A stretch of 64,000 nucleotides of DNA from Mycolicibacterium sp. (lineage in GTDB: Bacteria; Actinomycetota; Actinomycetes; Mycobacteriales; Mycobacteriaceae): positions 57,146 through 121,145 of the forward strand of contig NZ_JAEMTA010000010.1 of the NCBI RefSeq assembly GCF_016462545.1, in the 5' to 3' direction. The notes under the pieces were generated by a model. It did no database searches. It had not been told where the DNA came from and saw only the letters and a program-made list of their open reading frames with translations. Both the position numbers and the translations under genes were made by a program. Shown here one piece after another: positions 46,900 to 57,169 of the stretch. Positions within the stretch are counted from its first letter, which is position 1; the number at the start of each line of letters is the position of its first letter.

Positions 46900-48228
46900 A
46901 TGGTGGCGGTGAACAGGGTCTATGCGGCCCGACTATCGGGGATGTTGGTACTCGGCCCCGATGGTGAGTCGATCGGCCGCGTCCGCGATGTGGTCATCAG
47001 CATCGGCATTGGCCGCCAACAACCGCGCGTACTCGGTCTCGTCGTCGAATTGCTCACCCGCAGAAGAATTTTCGTCGGTTTGCTGCGCGTCACGGCGATC
47101 GAGCCCAACGCCGTAACGCTCAACACCGCCAACGTGTCACTGCGCCGCTTCGCCCAGCGGCCGGGTGAGGTTCTGGTCTTCGGTCAGGTGCTCGACACCC
47201 GCGTGCGCGTGCAGGATCCCGAGCTCGAGCAGCTCGCCGGCGTCGACCTCGTCGTGGTCGATCTCGCGATCGAGCAGATCCGCACCAGGGACTGGTTGGT
47301 CACCAGGGTGGCAGTGCGTAGTCAGCGCAGGCTCGGCCGCCGCACGGCAGTCCACATCGTCGACTGGCAGAACGTCACGGGCCTCACCCACTCGGCGATG
47401 TCGCTGCCCGGCCAGGGCGTCGCCTATCTGCTCGCACAGTTCGAGGGGCAGCGGCCCATCGTGGTGGCCGACGCCATTCGCGATCTGCCCGCCAAGCGCC
47501 GCCACGAGGTCGTCAACGCGCTCGACGACGAACGCCTCGCCGACGTCCTGCAGGAGCTTCCCGAAAGCGAACAGGCCGATCTGCTGGAGCGACTGGAACC
47601 CGAACGGGCCGCCGACGTGCTGGAGGCCATGGACCCGGACGACGCAGCCGACCTCCTCGGCGAGTTGGGCGCCTCGGCGGCCGAGGCCCTGCTCGCGCGC
47701 ATGGACCCCGAGGACTCCGAGCCGGTGCGACGACTACTCAAGCATTCGCCCGACACCGCGGGTGGCCTGATGACCCCGGAACCAGTGGTGCTCGGTCCCG
47801 GCACCACCGTGGCCGAGGCGCTGGCACGGGTACGCGACCCGGAGCTCACCCCCGCCCTGGCCTCACTGGTCTTCGTCGCCCGCCCGCCGACCGCCACCCC
47901 GACCGGCCGCTACCTGGGTTGCGTGCACCTGCAACGCCTGCTGCGCGAACCGCCTGCGGCCCTGGTCAGCGGGATCATCGACTCCGATCTGCCCAGCCTG
48001 GATCCCGAGACGTCGCTGGCGGCGGTGACGCGGTACTTCGCCGCCTACAACCTGGTCTGCGGGCCCGTGGTCGACGACGAGAAACACCTACTGGGTGCCG
48101 TCACCGTCGACGACGTGCTCGACCACCTGCTGCCTCACGACTGGCGGGTGCGCTCCGAGGATCCCGAGTTGCCCGGCGCGGCTGACTTCACCGACGCCGC
48201 CATCGCGACGCCGGGAGGTCCGTCGTGA
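46900..48228 (+). CDS. MgtE N-terminal and CBS domain protein with PRC-barrel-like start (Rv1232c type)
   Basis: A 442-residue soluble protein. The first ~75 residues are PRC-barrel-like (GMLVLGPDGESIGRVRDVVI); residues about 190-300 are MgtE intracellular N-domain repeats (LPESEQADLLERLEPERAAD then MDPDDAADLLGELG); the end is a CBS pair (CVHLQRLL, LGAVTVDDVLDHLL). It lacks the MgtE membrane channel, so it is more likely a magnesium- or nucleotide-sensing regulator than a transporter. ATG 46900 lies 7 bases from TACTCT. The DUF1003 gene overlaps its stop (GTGA). Confidence 0.82.
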   Translation: MVAVNRVYAARLSGMLVLGPDGESIGRVRDVVISIGIGRQQPRVLGLVVELLTRRRIFVGLLRVTAIEPNAVTLNTANVSLRRFAQRPGEVLVFGQVLDTRVRVQDPELEQLAGVDLVVVDLAIEQIRTRDWLVTRVAVRSQRRLGRRTAVHIVDWQNVTGLTHSAMSLPGQGVAYLLAQFEGQRPIVVADAIRDLPAKRRHEVVNALDDERLADVLQELPESEQADLLERLEPERAADVLEAMDPDDAADLLGELGASAAEALLARMDPEDSEPVRRLLKHSPDTAGGLMTPEPVVLGPGTTVAEALARVRDPELTPALASLVFVARPPTATPTGRYLGCVHLQRLLREPPAALVSGIIDSDLPSLDPETSLAAVTRYFAAYNLVCGPVVDDEKHLLGAVTVDDVLDHLLPHDWRVRSEDPELPGAADFTDAAIATPGGPS

Positions 48229-48761
48229 GCGACCTGTCGTCGCGACAGCGGCTCGACACCCCACGCACCCGGCGCAGACGTTTCACGCCGCGGGTCGACA
48301 TCGAGGCCGTCGGCCGCGTCAGCGAGTCGATCGCGCGGTTCCTGGGCACCGGCCGTTATCTCGCGATGCAGACCGTCCTGGTCATCGTGTGGATAGCGCT
48401 GAACATGTTCGCCGTGTCCCTGCAATGGGATCCGTATCCGTTCATCCTGCTCAATCTCGCGTTCTCCACGCAGGCGGCGTACGCCGCGCCGCTGATCCTG
48501 CTGGCCCAGAATCGTCAGGAGAACCGCGACCGGGTCTCGCTCGAGGAGGACCGACGTCGGGCCGAGCAGACGAAAGCCGACACGGAGTACCTCGCCAGGG
48601 AGCTGGCCGCGCTCCGGATCGCGGTGGGAGAGGTCGTGACGCGTGACTATCTGCGTCGCGAACTCGAGGAAGTGCGCGAGCTGCTGGACGAATTGAAGGC
48701 CAAGAAACCCAAGAAGAACGCGGCGGCCAGAGGCCCACGGAACTTGGACGAGTCCGACTAG
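48225..48761 (+). CDS. DUF1003 membrane protein (Rv1231c type)
   Basis: A 178-residue protein with two membrane helices, YLAMQTVLVIVWIALNMFAV and FILLNLAFSTQAAYAAPLIL, followed by the conserved LAQNRQENRDR that marks DUF1003. The C-terminal ~70 residues are charged, probably coiled coil, and end in a Lys-rich segment. GTG 48225 overlaps the MgtE-N gene stop as GTGA, so it is translationally coupled and may assemble with that protein. The biochemical function is unknown. Confidence 0.82.
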   Translation: MSDLSSRQRLDTPRTRRRRFTPRVDIEAVGRVSESIARFLGTGRYLAMQTVLVIVWIALNMFAVSLQWDPYPFILLNLAFSTQAAYAAPLILLAQNRQENRDRVSLEEDRRRAEQTKADTEYLARELAALRIAVGEVVTRDYLRRELEEVRELLDELKAKKPKKNAAARGPRNLDESD

Positions 48762-48869
48762 ACCATTGCTGCAACACGCGCAACACGAATCGGTATGGTG
48801 ACTTGGTTCACTAGGTTTGCCGGTCTTGATCGGCGCCACATCTGGTCATCGCGGATCGAGGACGGTCGA

Positions 48870-50129
48870 GTGCACATTCGGGGCGGGTCCGCCTACGCAG
48901 CGGTGCGACGACAGGCGCGTCGCGTCGTGCGTACCCCTGCCTTCGGCGTCGCCGTGTTGGTCCCGTTGATCCTGATGCTGGCGGTAGGTGCGTCCGCGCC
49001 GTCGCCCCGGCACGCCGTCGCCGACGACGGCATCACGCCACTGGCGGCGGTGGCACGCACCGGTGACGACGCCGGCGTCGTGGTCGTGGCAGCCACCAGA
49101 GTGCCCACCCCGTTCCGCTTCGCGATGGCCAACATCTCGGCTCCCCCGCCCCCGATCGTTCTCAGTTCGCCTGGCAGCCTGCGCATTCCGGCGATCGCGC
49201 TGAGCGCCTACCGCAACGCCGAACGCATGATGGCGTCGGCGTACCCGGGATGCGGCGTGAGTTGGAACCTGCTGGCGGGCATCGGTCGCATCGAGTCCCT
49301 GCACGCCAACGGCGGCGCCACCGATGCGCAGGGCACGCCGATCCAGGGAATCCTCGGTCCAGCGCTCGACGGCACGCTCGCCGGCAACGAGGTCATCGTG
49401 CAGAGCGTGCAGGCCGGCCGGGTGACCTACGCCCGCGCGATGGGACCCATGCAGTTCCTGCCGAGTACGTGGGCCCGCTACGCCTCCGACGGCAACGGCG
49501 ACGGCAAGGCCGACATCCAGAATCTGTACGACGCCTCGCTGGCCGCCGCCCGCTACCTCTGCAGCGGCAACCTGAACCTCCGCGACCGATCCCAGGTGCT
49601 CTCGGCCATCCTGCGCTACAACAACTCGATGGCCTACGCCCAGAACGTGCTCGGCTGGGCCGCCGCCTACGCGACGGGAGTCCCGCCCGTGGATCTGCCG
49701 CCGATCGGGGTGGCCCCGCCGATCGGTGACGCGCACCTCGTCGCCAACCCCGAGGGCCTCGGACCGGGGATCGGACTGCCCGCCAACGATCCCCTCGCGT
49801 CGCTCGCGGTGGCGGACATGGGCGGCATGAACCAGTTGGGCGTCCCGCCCGGCCCCGGCGCCGGAGTTCCCCCGGCACCCCAGCAGAACTGCCAGGTGTT
49901 CTGCCTGACCCCGCAGGCGCCGGCACCTCAACAGAACTGCCAGGTGTTCTGCCTGGCCCCGCAGGCAGGGGCCGCGCCGCTCCCCGAAGCCCCGCCCGCG
50001 CCACAGTTCCCGTCACCGTTCGCGCCACCGTTCGCACCACCGGCGCCGCCACCACTACCGATCGACACCCAGGCCCCCGCGCCCCCACCAGCGCCGCCGG
50101 CAGGGCCGGTACCCGGTCCAGTCAACTGA
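48870..50129 (+). CDS. Membrane-anchored lytic transglycosylase-like protein (Rv1230c type)
   Basis: A 419-residue envelope protein. A basic N-terminus and the helix FGVAVLVPLILMLAVGASA anchor or export it. Residues about 110-280 are an SLT/MltB-like transglycosylase domain: NLLAGIGRIESLHANGG with the catalytic Glu, ARAMGPMQFLPSTWARYASD, and AILRYNNSMAYAQNVLGWAA. The C-terminal ~130 residues are Pro-rich and contain a 16-residue unit, PQQNCQVFCL plus PQA, twice. GTG 48870 is preferred because GAGGA lies 7 bases upstream; ATG 48795 would add 25 residues. It should cut glycan strands of peptidoglycan. Confidence 0.8.
   Translation: MHIRGGSAYAAVRRQARRVVRTPAFGVAVLVPLILMLAVGASAPSPRHAVADDGITPLAAVARTGDDAGVVVVAATRVPTPFRFAMANISAPPPPIVLSSPGSLRIPAIALSAYRNAERMMASAYPGCGVSWNLLAGIGRIESLHANGGATDAQGTPIQGILGPALDGTLAGNEVIVQSVQAGRVTYARAMGPMQFLPSTWARYASDGNGDGKADIQNLYDASLAAARYLCSGNLNLRDRSQVLSAILRYNNSMAYAQNVLGWAAAYATGVPPVDLPPIGVAPPIGDAHLVANPEGLGPGIGLPANDPLASLAVADMGGMNQLGVPPGPGAGVPPAPQQNCQVFCLTPQAPAPQQNCQVFCLAPQAGAAPLPEAPPAPQFPSPFAPPFAPPAPPPLPIDTQAPAPPPAPPAGPVPGPVN
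49878..49973 (+). repeat. 48-bp in-frame duplication encoding PQQNCQVFCL unit
   Basis: Two adjacent 48-base copies differ at a few positions and encode PQQNCQVFCL followed by TPQAPA and then APQAGA. Each unit carries two Cys separated by three residues. The rest of the mature Pro-rich tail lacks Cys, so these may form disulfides outside the membrane. Confidence 0.8.
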
Positions 50130-50150
50130 CCGCTGCGCCTACACTCGCGG

Positions 50151-51308
50151 ATGATGTCTCCGCAACCAACGAACGATTCCGAGAGCCTGCGATCTGCCGT
50201 GCGATCGGCGCTGTCCAAGGTCATCGACCCTGAACTCCGCCGACCGATCACCGAGATCGGCATGGTCAAGGACGTCTCGGTCGAACCCGATGGCGCCGTT
50301 CACGTGGAGATCTACCTGACCACGTCGGCCTGCCCGAAGAAGACCGAGATCTCCGACCGGGTGAAGCAAGCCGTCGTCGACGTGCCCGGCACGGGAGCCG
50401 TCAAGGTCACCCTCGACGTCATGAACGACGAACAGCGCACCGAACTGCGCAAGCTGTTGCGCGGCGACGCCCGCGAGCCGGTGATCCCCTTCGCCCAGCC
50501 CGGCTCGCTGACCCGCGTCTACGCGGTGGCCTCCGGCAAGGGCGGCGTCGGCAAGTCCAGCGTGACGGTCAATCTTGCGGCGGCGTTGGCCGCGCGCGGC
50601 CTGTCGGTCGGCGTGCTCGACGCCGACATCTACGGACACTCGGTGCCCCGCATGATGGGCACCGCCGACCGGCCCACCCAGGTCGAATCGATGATCCTGC
50701 CGCCGATCGCCCACGAGGTGAAGGTCATCTCGATCGCGATGTTCACCCAGGGCAACACCCCCGTGGTGTGGCGTGGGCCGATGCTGCACCGGGCACTTCA
50801 ACAGTTCCTCGCCGACGTGTACTGGGGCGATCTCGACGTGCTGCTGCTGGACCTCCCTCCGGGTACGGGTGACATCGCGATCTCCGTGTCCCAGCTGATC
50901 CCCGGCGCCGAGATCCTGGTGGTGACCACCCCGCAGCTGGCCGCCGCCGAGGTGGCCGAGCGCGCGGGTGCGATCGCCCTGCAAACGCGCCAGCGCATCG
51001 TCGGCGTGGTGGAGAACATGTCCGGTCTCACGCTTCCCGACGGCACCGTGATGAACCTCTTCGGAGAAGGTGGCGGCAAGCAGGTGGCCGAGAGCCTGAC
51101 CAGGTCCATGGGCGCCGAGGTGCCACTGCTGGGTCAGGTCCCGCTGGACCCCGCGCTCGTCGAGGCGGGTGACTCGGGCGTGCCGCTGGTGCTCAGCGCA
51201 CCTGACTCGGCGGCAGGCAAGGAACTGCGCTCCATCGCCGACTCGCTCACCTCACGCAAGCGCAGCCTTGCCGGAATGTCGTTGGGCCTCAACCCGATCG
51301 GACGCTAG
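50151..51308 (+). CDS. mrp: Mrp/ApbC-type P-loop iron-sulfur carrier ATPase
   Basis: A 385-residue cytoplasmic protein predicted to carry or insert iron-sulfur clusters. The N-terminal ~95 residues form a MIP18/DUF59 domain ([20 protein letters not shown]); the rest is a MinD-like ATPase with deviant Walker [36 protein letters not shown] and [10 protein letters not shown]. The CxxC pair that bridges a cluster in many Mrp proteins is absent: the expected place reads [14 protein letters not shown]. This appears to be normal for the mycobacterial version. Its stop shares CTAG with tatB. ATG 50151 and ATG 50154 are both possible. Confidence 0.9.
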   Translation: MMSPQPTNDSESLRSAVRSALSKVIDPELRRPITEIGMVKDVSVEPDGAVHVEIYLTTSACPKKTEISDRVKQAVVDVPGTGAVKVTLDVMNDEQRTELRKLLRGDAREPVIPFAQPGSLTRVYAVASGKGGVGKSSVTVNLAAALAARGLSVGVLDADIYGHSVPRMMGTADRPTQVESMILPPIAHEVKVISIAMFTQGNTPVVWRGPMLHRALQQFLADVYWGDLDVLLLDLPPGTGDIAISVSQLIPGAEILVVTTPQLAAAEVAERAGAIALQTRQRIVGVVENMSGLTLPDGTVMNLFGEGGGKQVAESLTRSMGAEVPLLGQVPLDPALVEAGDSGVPLVLSAPDSAAGKELRSIADSLTSRKRSLAGMSLGLNPIGR

Positions 51309-51730
51309 GTCGCGTCGCTGTCGAACGGGGTGACCCCGGGCGGACGGGCTTCGGTGTTCGGCGTCGCCGGCGGCGTCTGCGGCTGAGGTTGCGGCTGCCC
51401 CGGCGAGACGGGCTTCTGCGGCTGGTCGACCGGCTTGTCGAAGTTCCCGGTGAGGAACGAGTCATCGCCGTCGAGCAGATGCTTGGTCAGGGCGGCCCGC
51501 GGCGTCATCCCCCGCAGCTTCTGCAGCTCGCTGAGCGGCTGGCGCAGATCTTCGAACTCGGGGCCCAGGTCTTGGCGCAGCTGACTGGTCGCGCCGCTCA
51601 GATACTCGCGCACCTGACGCAGCGTGGTGGTGGTCCACCGGATGGCGCCGGGAAGTCGTTCGGGCCCAAGAATCACCAGGCCGGCCACGACGAGCACCAG
51701 CATCTCGCCCCAGCCGACGTTGCCGAACAT
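51305..51730 (-). CDS. tatB: Sec-independent translocase subunit TatB
   Basis: A 141-residue membrane protein of the twin-arginine translocase, which receives folded proteins with TatC. The N-terminal helix and hinge [18 protein letters not shown] are diagnostic; an amphipathic helix follows ([20 protein letters not shown]), then a Pro/Gln-rich cytoplasmic tail. It starts 2 bases after the htrA stop, so it is co-transcribed with the envelope-stress genes, as in M. tuberculosis (Rv1224). TatA and TatC are encoded elsewhere. Confidence 0.92.
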   Translation of the reverse strand: MFGNVGWGEMLVLVVAGLVILGPERLPGAIRWTTTTLRQVREYLSGATSQLRQDLGPEFEDLRQPLSELQKLRGMTPRAALTKHLLDGDDSFLTGNFDKPVDQPQKPVSPGQPQPQPQTPPATPNTEARPPGVTPFDSDAT

Positions 51731-51732
51731 CG

Positions 51733-53253
<1,521 letters not shown>

Positions 53254-53317
53254 TCACTCTCCGTCAGAGCGCACGCCATCACCGACGTGCGCCATTGCAT
53301 TTGACCCTGCATTCACC

Positions 53318-53713
53318 CTACCGGCGTTTGCGGCGAGCACGCTGTACGTCGTCAGCAAACTGCGAGCTGACGTCGTCCATCGGTGGTTCCACTGGCGCAT
53401 GGTGCGGTATCTCGGACAACATCCCCAGCAGAGACGTCGGAACGACGATCGGACGGGAATCCCGCAAAGCCGAGCGAGCTTGCCCCTGCGCGTCGACCTC
53501 CGCAGAGCACTGAGGACACTGCGACATGTGGTGCGCGGCCCGAAGGTGCGCACTCATCCGCAGCTCGCCGTCGACGAACGCGGCGATTGCCTCGGTCGAC
53601 AGGTGTTCGGTGGAGCCGAACCTGCGGGGACCGACGGGATGGTCGCTCTGCGACGCGAAATGGGTGGGCAACCAAGAGAATGCCCGGCGGAACACGTGTC
53701 CCGGGTCGGCCAT
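53318..53713 (-). CDS. rseA: Anti-sigma-E factor RseA
   Basis: A 131-residue zinc-associated anti-sigma protein that holds SigE inactive. The ZAS motif is visible as HLRAAHHMSQCPQCSAEVD (His-x3-Cys-x2-Cys), preceded by LSTEAIAAFVDGELRM. No membrane helix follows, so it is cytoplasmic. AGGAG lies 7 bases before ATG 53713 (MADPGHVFRRAF), which fixes the start. It is shorter at the C-terminus than I recall for Rv1222 (about 154 residues) and ends RARRKRR. In mycobacteria PknB phosphorylation and ClpC1P2 degradation release SigE. It lies between sigE and htrA. Confidence 0.9.
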   Translation of the reverse strand: MADPGHVFRRAFSWLPTHFASQSDHPVGPRRFGSTEHLSTEAIAAFVDGELRMSAHLRAAHHMSQCPQCSAEVDAQGQARSALRDSRPIVVPTSLLGMLSEIPHHAPVEPPMDDVSSQFADDVQRARRKRR

Positions 53714-53824
53714 CGACCAGCTCCTCTCTAGACCCATTACGTCCAGTTGACCACACGAGACGCCTTCGCGTCCGAATGTAGCGCGGCTGGCCGCCGAGAA
53801 CACCCACCAGTCGCCGCCAATCGA

Positions 53825-54595
53825 TCAGGCGGTTCGAGCAGTGCCCTCCGCGAACGCGTCCGGGTGGTTTGCCAGGTACTCACGCAACGCCTGGCGCCCG
53901 CGGTGGATGCGGCTGCGCACGGTGCCGAGCTTCACCCCGAGCGTGGCGCCGATCTCCTCGTAGGACAGGCCTTCGATGTCGCACAGGACGACCGCGGCAC
54001 GGAACTCGGGCGGCAGCGAATCCAATGCCGCCTGCAGATCGGGGCCCAACCGGGAGTCGTGGTAGATCTGCTCGGGGTTCGGATCGTCGGCGGGTACGCG
54101 GTCGTAATCCTCGGGCAGCGCTTCCATCCGAATGCGGCTGCGTCGGCGGACCATGTCCAGGAACAGGTTCGTCGTAATGCGGTGCAGCCATCCCTCGAAG
54201 GTGCCGGGCTGGTAGTTCTGCACCGACCGGAAGACGCGGATGAACGTCTCCTGCGTCAGATCCTCTGCGTCGTGCTGGTTGCCGGACAACCGGTAGGCCA
54301 AGCGGTACACCCGGTCGGCATGCTGGCGGACCAACTCGTCCCAGGACGGCATCGTCGCCTTGTCGCCGGTCGCGTCGAAGACCGCGGTGCCGGACATCTC
54401 CTCTGAGGGCTGCACCCAGTCGCCGTCACCGGCCTGCTCGAAGTGCGCCATGAATACGGGGGACGTGCTTGCGGTGGTCGTCGGATCCTCCAGATCGCTT
54501 GCGCGGATGCCGGGTGTCATTCCCGTTCCTGCACCCGCGGAAACTGAATCGCCGCGGTGAATATTCCCGGGTGCCCAGCTTCCGCCGTTTTCCAT
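53825..54595 (-). CDS. sigE: ECF sigma factor SigE
   Basis: A 256-residue extracytoplasmic-function sigma factor controlling envelope and heat stress genes. Region 2 includes [20 protein letters not shown] and [17 protein letters not shown]; region 4 includes [20 protein letters not shown] and [20 protein letters not shown]. An acidic N-terminal extension of about 85 residues precedes region 2, as in mycobacterial SigE, where alternative starts are known. ATG 54595 is the longest start; [11 protein letters not shown] near residue 64 is another. Direct repeats upstream could bind the regulator MprA. rseA, htrA and tatB follow on the same strand. Confidence 0.93.
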   Translation of the reverse strand: MENGGSWAPGNIHRGDSVSAGAGTGMTPGIRASDLEDPTTTASTSPVFMAHFEQAGDGDWVQPSEEMSGTAVFDATGDKATMPSWDELVRQHADRVYRLAYRLSGNQHDAEDLTQETFIRVFRSVQNYQPGTFEGWLHRITTNLFLDMVRRRSRIRMEALPEDYDRVPADDPNPEQIYHDSRLGPDLQAALDSLPPEFRAAVVLCDIEGLSYEEIGATLGVKLGTVRSRIHRGRQALREYLANHPDAFAEGTARTA

Positions 54596-54629
54596 GCGCT
54601 TACAGTCGTCGACCCTGGTGAGGTCCGCA

Positions 54630-54655
54630 TATGAGCAAACTGAGCTTTTCCTGAG
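54630..54655 (-). promoter_or_regulatory. CTCA(G) direct repeats upstream of sigE
   Basis: On the minus strand CTCAG occurs at 54651-54655 and 54640-54644, and CTCAT at 54631-54635, so three copies are spaced 11 and 9 bases apart. They lie 36-60 bases before ATG 54595. M. tuberculosis sigE is activated by MprAB through direct-repeat sites, so these are candidates. Confidence 0.4.
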
Positions 54656-54760
54656 AATGTCTCGGATTTACCACGCCAACTGCGGAAACCGCCCGAATTA
54701 AGGGTGATTCTCACGCTTGGGCGCGGGCGTGTCGGGGCGCGGACCGCTCGGCGTTCGCTC

Positions 54761-54766
54761 TACGCT
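54761..54766 (+). promoter_or_regulatory. -10 of leaderless O-methyltransferase promoter
   Basis: TACGCT ends exactly 6 bases before ATG 54773, fixing that start over the longer open frame beginning at 54704. Confidence 0.5.
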
Positions 54767-54772
54767 GCGGGC

Positions 54773-55453
54773 ATGGCCAGCAGTGACGATCCGACCGCTC
54801 CGACCGGTGGCCCGGAGCCACGGCCGAGCCGGGCCGACGCGATCGTCGCGCACGCCGAGAACTCCATCTCCGAGGACTCGCTGACGGCAGCGGCTAGGGA
54901 GCGCGCCGACGACAGCGGCGCGGGGGCCGTCACCCCTGCGGTGGGGGCCCTGCTGAGTGTGCTGGCGAAGATCGCGCGGGCCAAGGCCGTCGTCGAGGTC
55001 GGGACGGGTGTCGGCGTCAGTGGACTCTGGCTGTTGTCGGGGATGCGCGAGGACGGCGTGCTCACCACGATCGACGTCGAGCCCGAGCATCAGCGGCTGG
55101 CCAAGCAGGCGTTCACCGAGGCTGGCATCGGGCCGTCGCGGACCCGGCTGATCAGCGGTCGGGCACAGGAAGTCCTGACGAGGCTGGCCGACGAGTCCTA
55201 CGACCTGGTGTTCATCGACGCCGATCCCGCCGACCAGCCCCAGTTCGTCGCAGAAGGGGTGCGTCTGCTGCGCTCCGGCGGCGCGATCGTCATCCACCGC
55301 GCCGCCCTCGGTGGGCGGGCCGGCGACGCCAGCGCCAGTGACCGGGAGGTCACCGCGGTGCGCGAAGCCGCGCGGATCATCGCCGAGGACGAGCGGCTGA
55401 CGCCGGTACTGGTGCCGCTGGGTGACGGTCTGCTGGCCGCAGCCCGCGACTGA
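54773..55453 (+). CDS. O-methyltransferase, SAM-dependent (Rv1220c type)
   Basis: A 226-residue class I methyltransferase of the caffeoyl-CoA/catechol type (methyltransferase 3 family). SAM-binding motif I is [18 protein letters not shown]; the next acidic residue is in [14 protein letters not shown]; the catalytic/metal region reads [16 protein letters not shown]. It lies divergent to sigE, as Rv1220c does, and starts 6 bases after a TACGCT hexamer. Its substrate is unknown; its constant position next to sigE suggests a stress-related or housekeeping small-molecule role, which is inference. Confidence 0.88.
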   Translation: MASSDDPTAPTGGPEPRPSRADAIVAHAENSISEDSLTAAARERADDSGAGAVTPAVGALLSVLAKIARAKAVVEVGTGVGVSGLWLLSGMREDGVLTTIDVEPEHQRLAKQAFTEAGIGPSRTRLISGRAQEVLTRLADESYDLVFIDADPADQPQFVAEGVRLLRSGGAIVIHRAALGGRAGDASASDREVTAVREAARIIAEDERLTPVLVPLGDGLLAAARD

Positions 55454-55466
55454 GTTCTTCCCCCGC

Positions 55467-55524
55467 CGAACGTGGACTTCTGCCACGCCGGGCGACGCGC
55501 GTGCGCGACGAAAGTCCACATTCG
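55467..55524. repeat. Intergenic inverted repeat between methyltransferase and TetR genes
   Basis: Left arm CGAACGTGGACTTC (55467-55480) pairs with right arm GAAAGTCCACATTCG (55510-55524) with one or two mismatches around a 29-base GC-rich centre that is partly palindromic (CGCGCGTGCGCG). It probably ends transcription of the methyltransferase gene or is a dispersed intergenic element. Confidence 0.5.
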
Positions 55525-55539
55525 AGGGCGGTTGGAGTC

Positions 55540-55569
55540 TTGACACTCAGCTGAACACGCGTTTAACGT
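55540..55569 (+). promoter_or_regulatory. Promoter of the TetR-ABC exporter operon
   Basis: TTGACA (55540-55545) and TAACGT (55564-55569) are 18 bases apart, and GTG 55577 follows after 7 bases. It is a strong, leaderless-type promoter, the best -35/-10 match in the window. Confidence 0.65.
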
Positions 55570-55584
55570 ACTAAACGTGCGTTC
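55553..55584. promoter_or_regulatory. TetR operator palindrome over the -10 region
   Basis: A 32-base imperfect palindrome. Arms GAACACGCGTTTA (55553-55565) and TAAACGTGCGTTC (55572-55584) match with two mismatches per arm, with core CGTTTA/TAAACG. It covers the -10, the predicted start of transcription and the start codon of the TetR gene, as expected for autorepression. Confidence 0.65.
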
Positions 55585-56230
55585 AGTCGATGATTTGACT
55601 GCGACCGCCCGCATCCGCGACGCGGCCATCGAGCAGTTCGGCGAGCACGGGTTCGACGTCGGCCTGCGCGTGATCGCCAAGGCCGCCGGCGTCAGCGCCG
55701 CTCTGGTGATCCACCACTTCGGCTCGAAGGACGGCTTACGCCAGGCGTGCGACGACTTCGTCGCCGAGCTGATCCGGTCCTCCAAGAGTGAATCCATCAC
55801 GTCGTCGGATCCCGCGTCGTGGTTCGCCCAGATGGCGGAGATCGAGTCGTTCGCCCCGGCGATGGCCTACCTGGTCCGCAGCATGCAGTCCGGCGGCGAG
55901 CTGGCGAAGTCCCTGTGGCGCAACATGATCGACAATACCGAGCAGTACCTCGAGGACGGGGTGCGAGCCGGCACCATCAAGGCCAGCCACCACCCCGAGG
56001 GCAGGGCCAAGTTCCTGGCGATGACCGGCGGCGGCGGGTTCCTGCTGTATCTGCAACTCCACGACACCCCGACCGACCTTCGAGCCGTGCTGCACGACTA
56101 CGCGCAGGAGATGGTGCTACCCGCCCTCGAGGTCTACACCCACGGCCTGATGGCCGATTCGACGATGTACGACGCGTTCACGGCGCAACGAGCTGCAGGC
56201 ATTCCCATCGCTACGTCCACGAAGGAGTGA
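55577..56230 (+). CDS. TetR-family repressor of the adjacent ABC exporter (Rv1219c type)
   Basis: A 217-residue regulator. The helix-turn-helix reads VGLRVIAKAAGVSAALVIHHFGSKDGL in shifted form (IAKAAGVSAALVIHHFGSK is the core); the C-terminal ~150 residues form the dimer and ligand-binding domain. GTG 55577 lies within a palindromic operator, so it probably represses its own operon. The ATPase gene starts 3 bases after the stop. In M. tuberculosis Rv1219c represses the Rv1218c-Rv1217c drug exporter, and the arrangement here is the same. Confidence 0.88.
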   Translation: MRSVDDLTATARIRDAAIEQFGEHGFDVGLRVIAKAAGVSAALVIHHFGSKDGLRQACDDFVAELIRSSKSESITSSDPASWFAQMAEIESFAPAMAYLVRSMQSGGELAKSLWRNMIDNTEQYLEDGVRAGTIKASHHPEGRAKFLAMTGGGGFLLYLQLHDTPTDLRAVLHDYAQEMVLPALEVYTHGLMADSTMYDAFTAQRAAGIPIATSTKE

Positions 56231-56233
56231 TCG

Positions 56234-57169
56234 ATGACGACGACCCACGGCGCCAAGCCCGCGATCGAAGTGCGAGGCCTCACCAAGAACTTCGGCTCCG
56301 CGCGGGCGCTCGACGGACTGGATCTGACGGTCACGGAGGGTGAGGTACACGGCTTCCTCGGCCCCAACGGCGCGGGCAAGTCCACGACCATCCGGGTACT
56401 GCTCGGGCTCGTGCGCGCCGACTCCGGCACAGTCCGATTGCTCGGCGGCGATCCCTGGCGCGACGCCGTCACCCTGCACCGTCAGATCGCCTACGTACCA
56501 GGTGATGTGACCCTGTGGCCGTCACTCACCGGTGGTGAGACCATCGACCTGTTGGGCCGCATGCGAGGCGGTATCGACGAGAAGCGGCGCGCCGAGCTCA
56601 CCGAGCGCTTCGGCCTCGATCCGTCGAAGAGGACACGCACGTACTCGAAGGGCAACCGGCAGAAGGTCTCGCTCATCTCCGCGTTCGCATCGCACGCCCG
56701 GCTGCTCCTGCTCGACGAGCCGAGTAGCGGCCTGGATCCGTTGATGGAGAACGTGTTTCAACAATGCGTCACCGAGGCCAGCCATGGCGGCGCGACGGTG
56801 CTGTTGTCCAGCCACATCCTGGCCGAGACCGAGGCGCTGTGCCAACGGGTCACCATCATCCGCGCGGGTAAGACTGTCGAGAGCGGCACCTTGGAGTCCA
56901 TGCGACACCTCTCCCGCACGTCGATCAAGGCCGAGATGATCGGCGATGGCGAAGATCTCGCCCATTTGCAAGGCATGCCGGGACTGACGGACGTCAGCGT
57001 GGAGGGGCACACCCTCCGCGCGCAGGTCGACGGCGAGAGTCTGGGCGAGGTCATCAAGGCACTCGGGGATGCCGGGGTGCGCAGTCTGGTCAGCCAACCA
57101 CCCACGCTGGAGGATCTGTTCCTGCGCCACTACGACGTCGGCGAATCCGCTGAGCGCGTGACGGCATGA
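56234..57169 (+). CDS. ABC exporter ATPase subunit (Rv1218c type)
   Basis: A 311-residue ATPase of the antibiotic/tetronasin exporter family. Walker [15 protein letters not shown], signature region [15 protein letters not shown] (SKGNRQ replaces LSGGQ), Walker [14 protein letters not shown] and switch His in [13 protein letters not shown]. The last ~90 residues form the extra C-terminal domain typical of drug exporters. Its TGA overlaps the permease ATG (ATGA), so the two are coupled. In M. tuberculosis this pair confers efflux of several drug classes. Confidence 0.9.
   Translation: MTTTHGAKPAIEVRGLTKNFGSARALDGLDLTVTEGEVHGFLGPNGAGKSTTIRVLLGLVRADSGTVRLLGGDPWRDAVTLHRQIAYVPGDVTLWPSLTGGETIDLLGRMRGGIDEKRRAELTERFGLDPSKRTRTYSKGNRQKVSLISAFASHARLLLLDEPSSGLDPLMENVFQQCVTEASHGGATVLLSSHILAETEALCQRVTIIRAGKTVESGTLESMRHLSRTSIKAEMIGDGEDLAHLQGMPGLTDVSVEGHTLRAQVDGESLGEVIKALGDAGVRSLVSQPPTLEDLFLRHYDVGESAERVTA

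Noticed and set aside
46900..48228. Full MgtE magnesium channel
   Set aside because: Only the soluble N-domain and CBS parts are present; no membrane helices follow, so it was not called a transporter.
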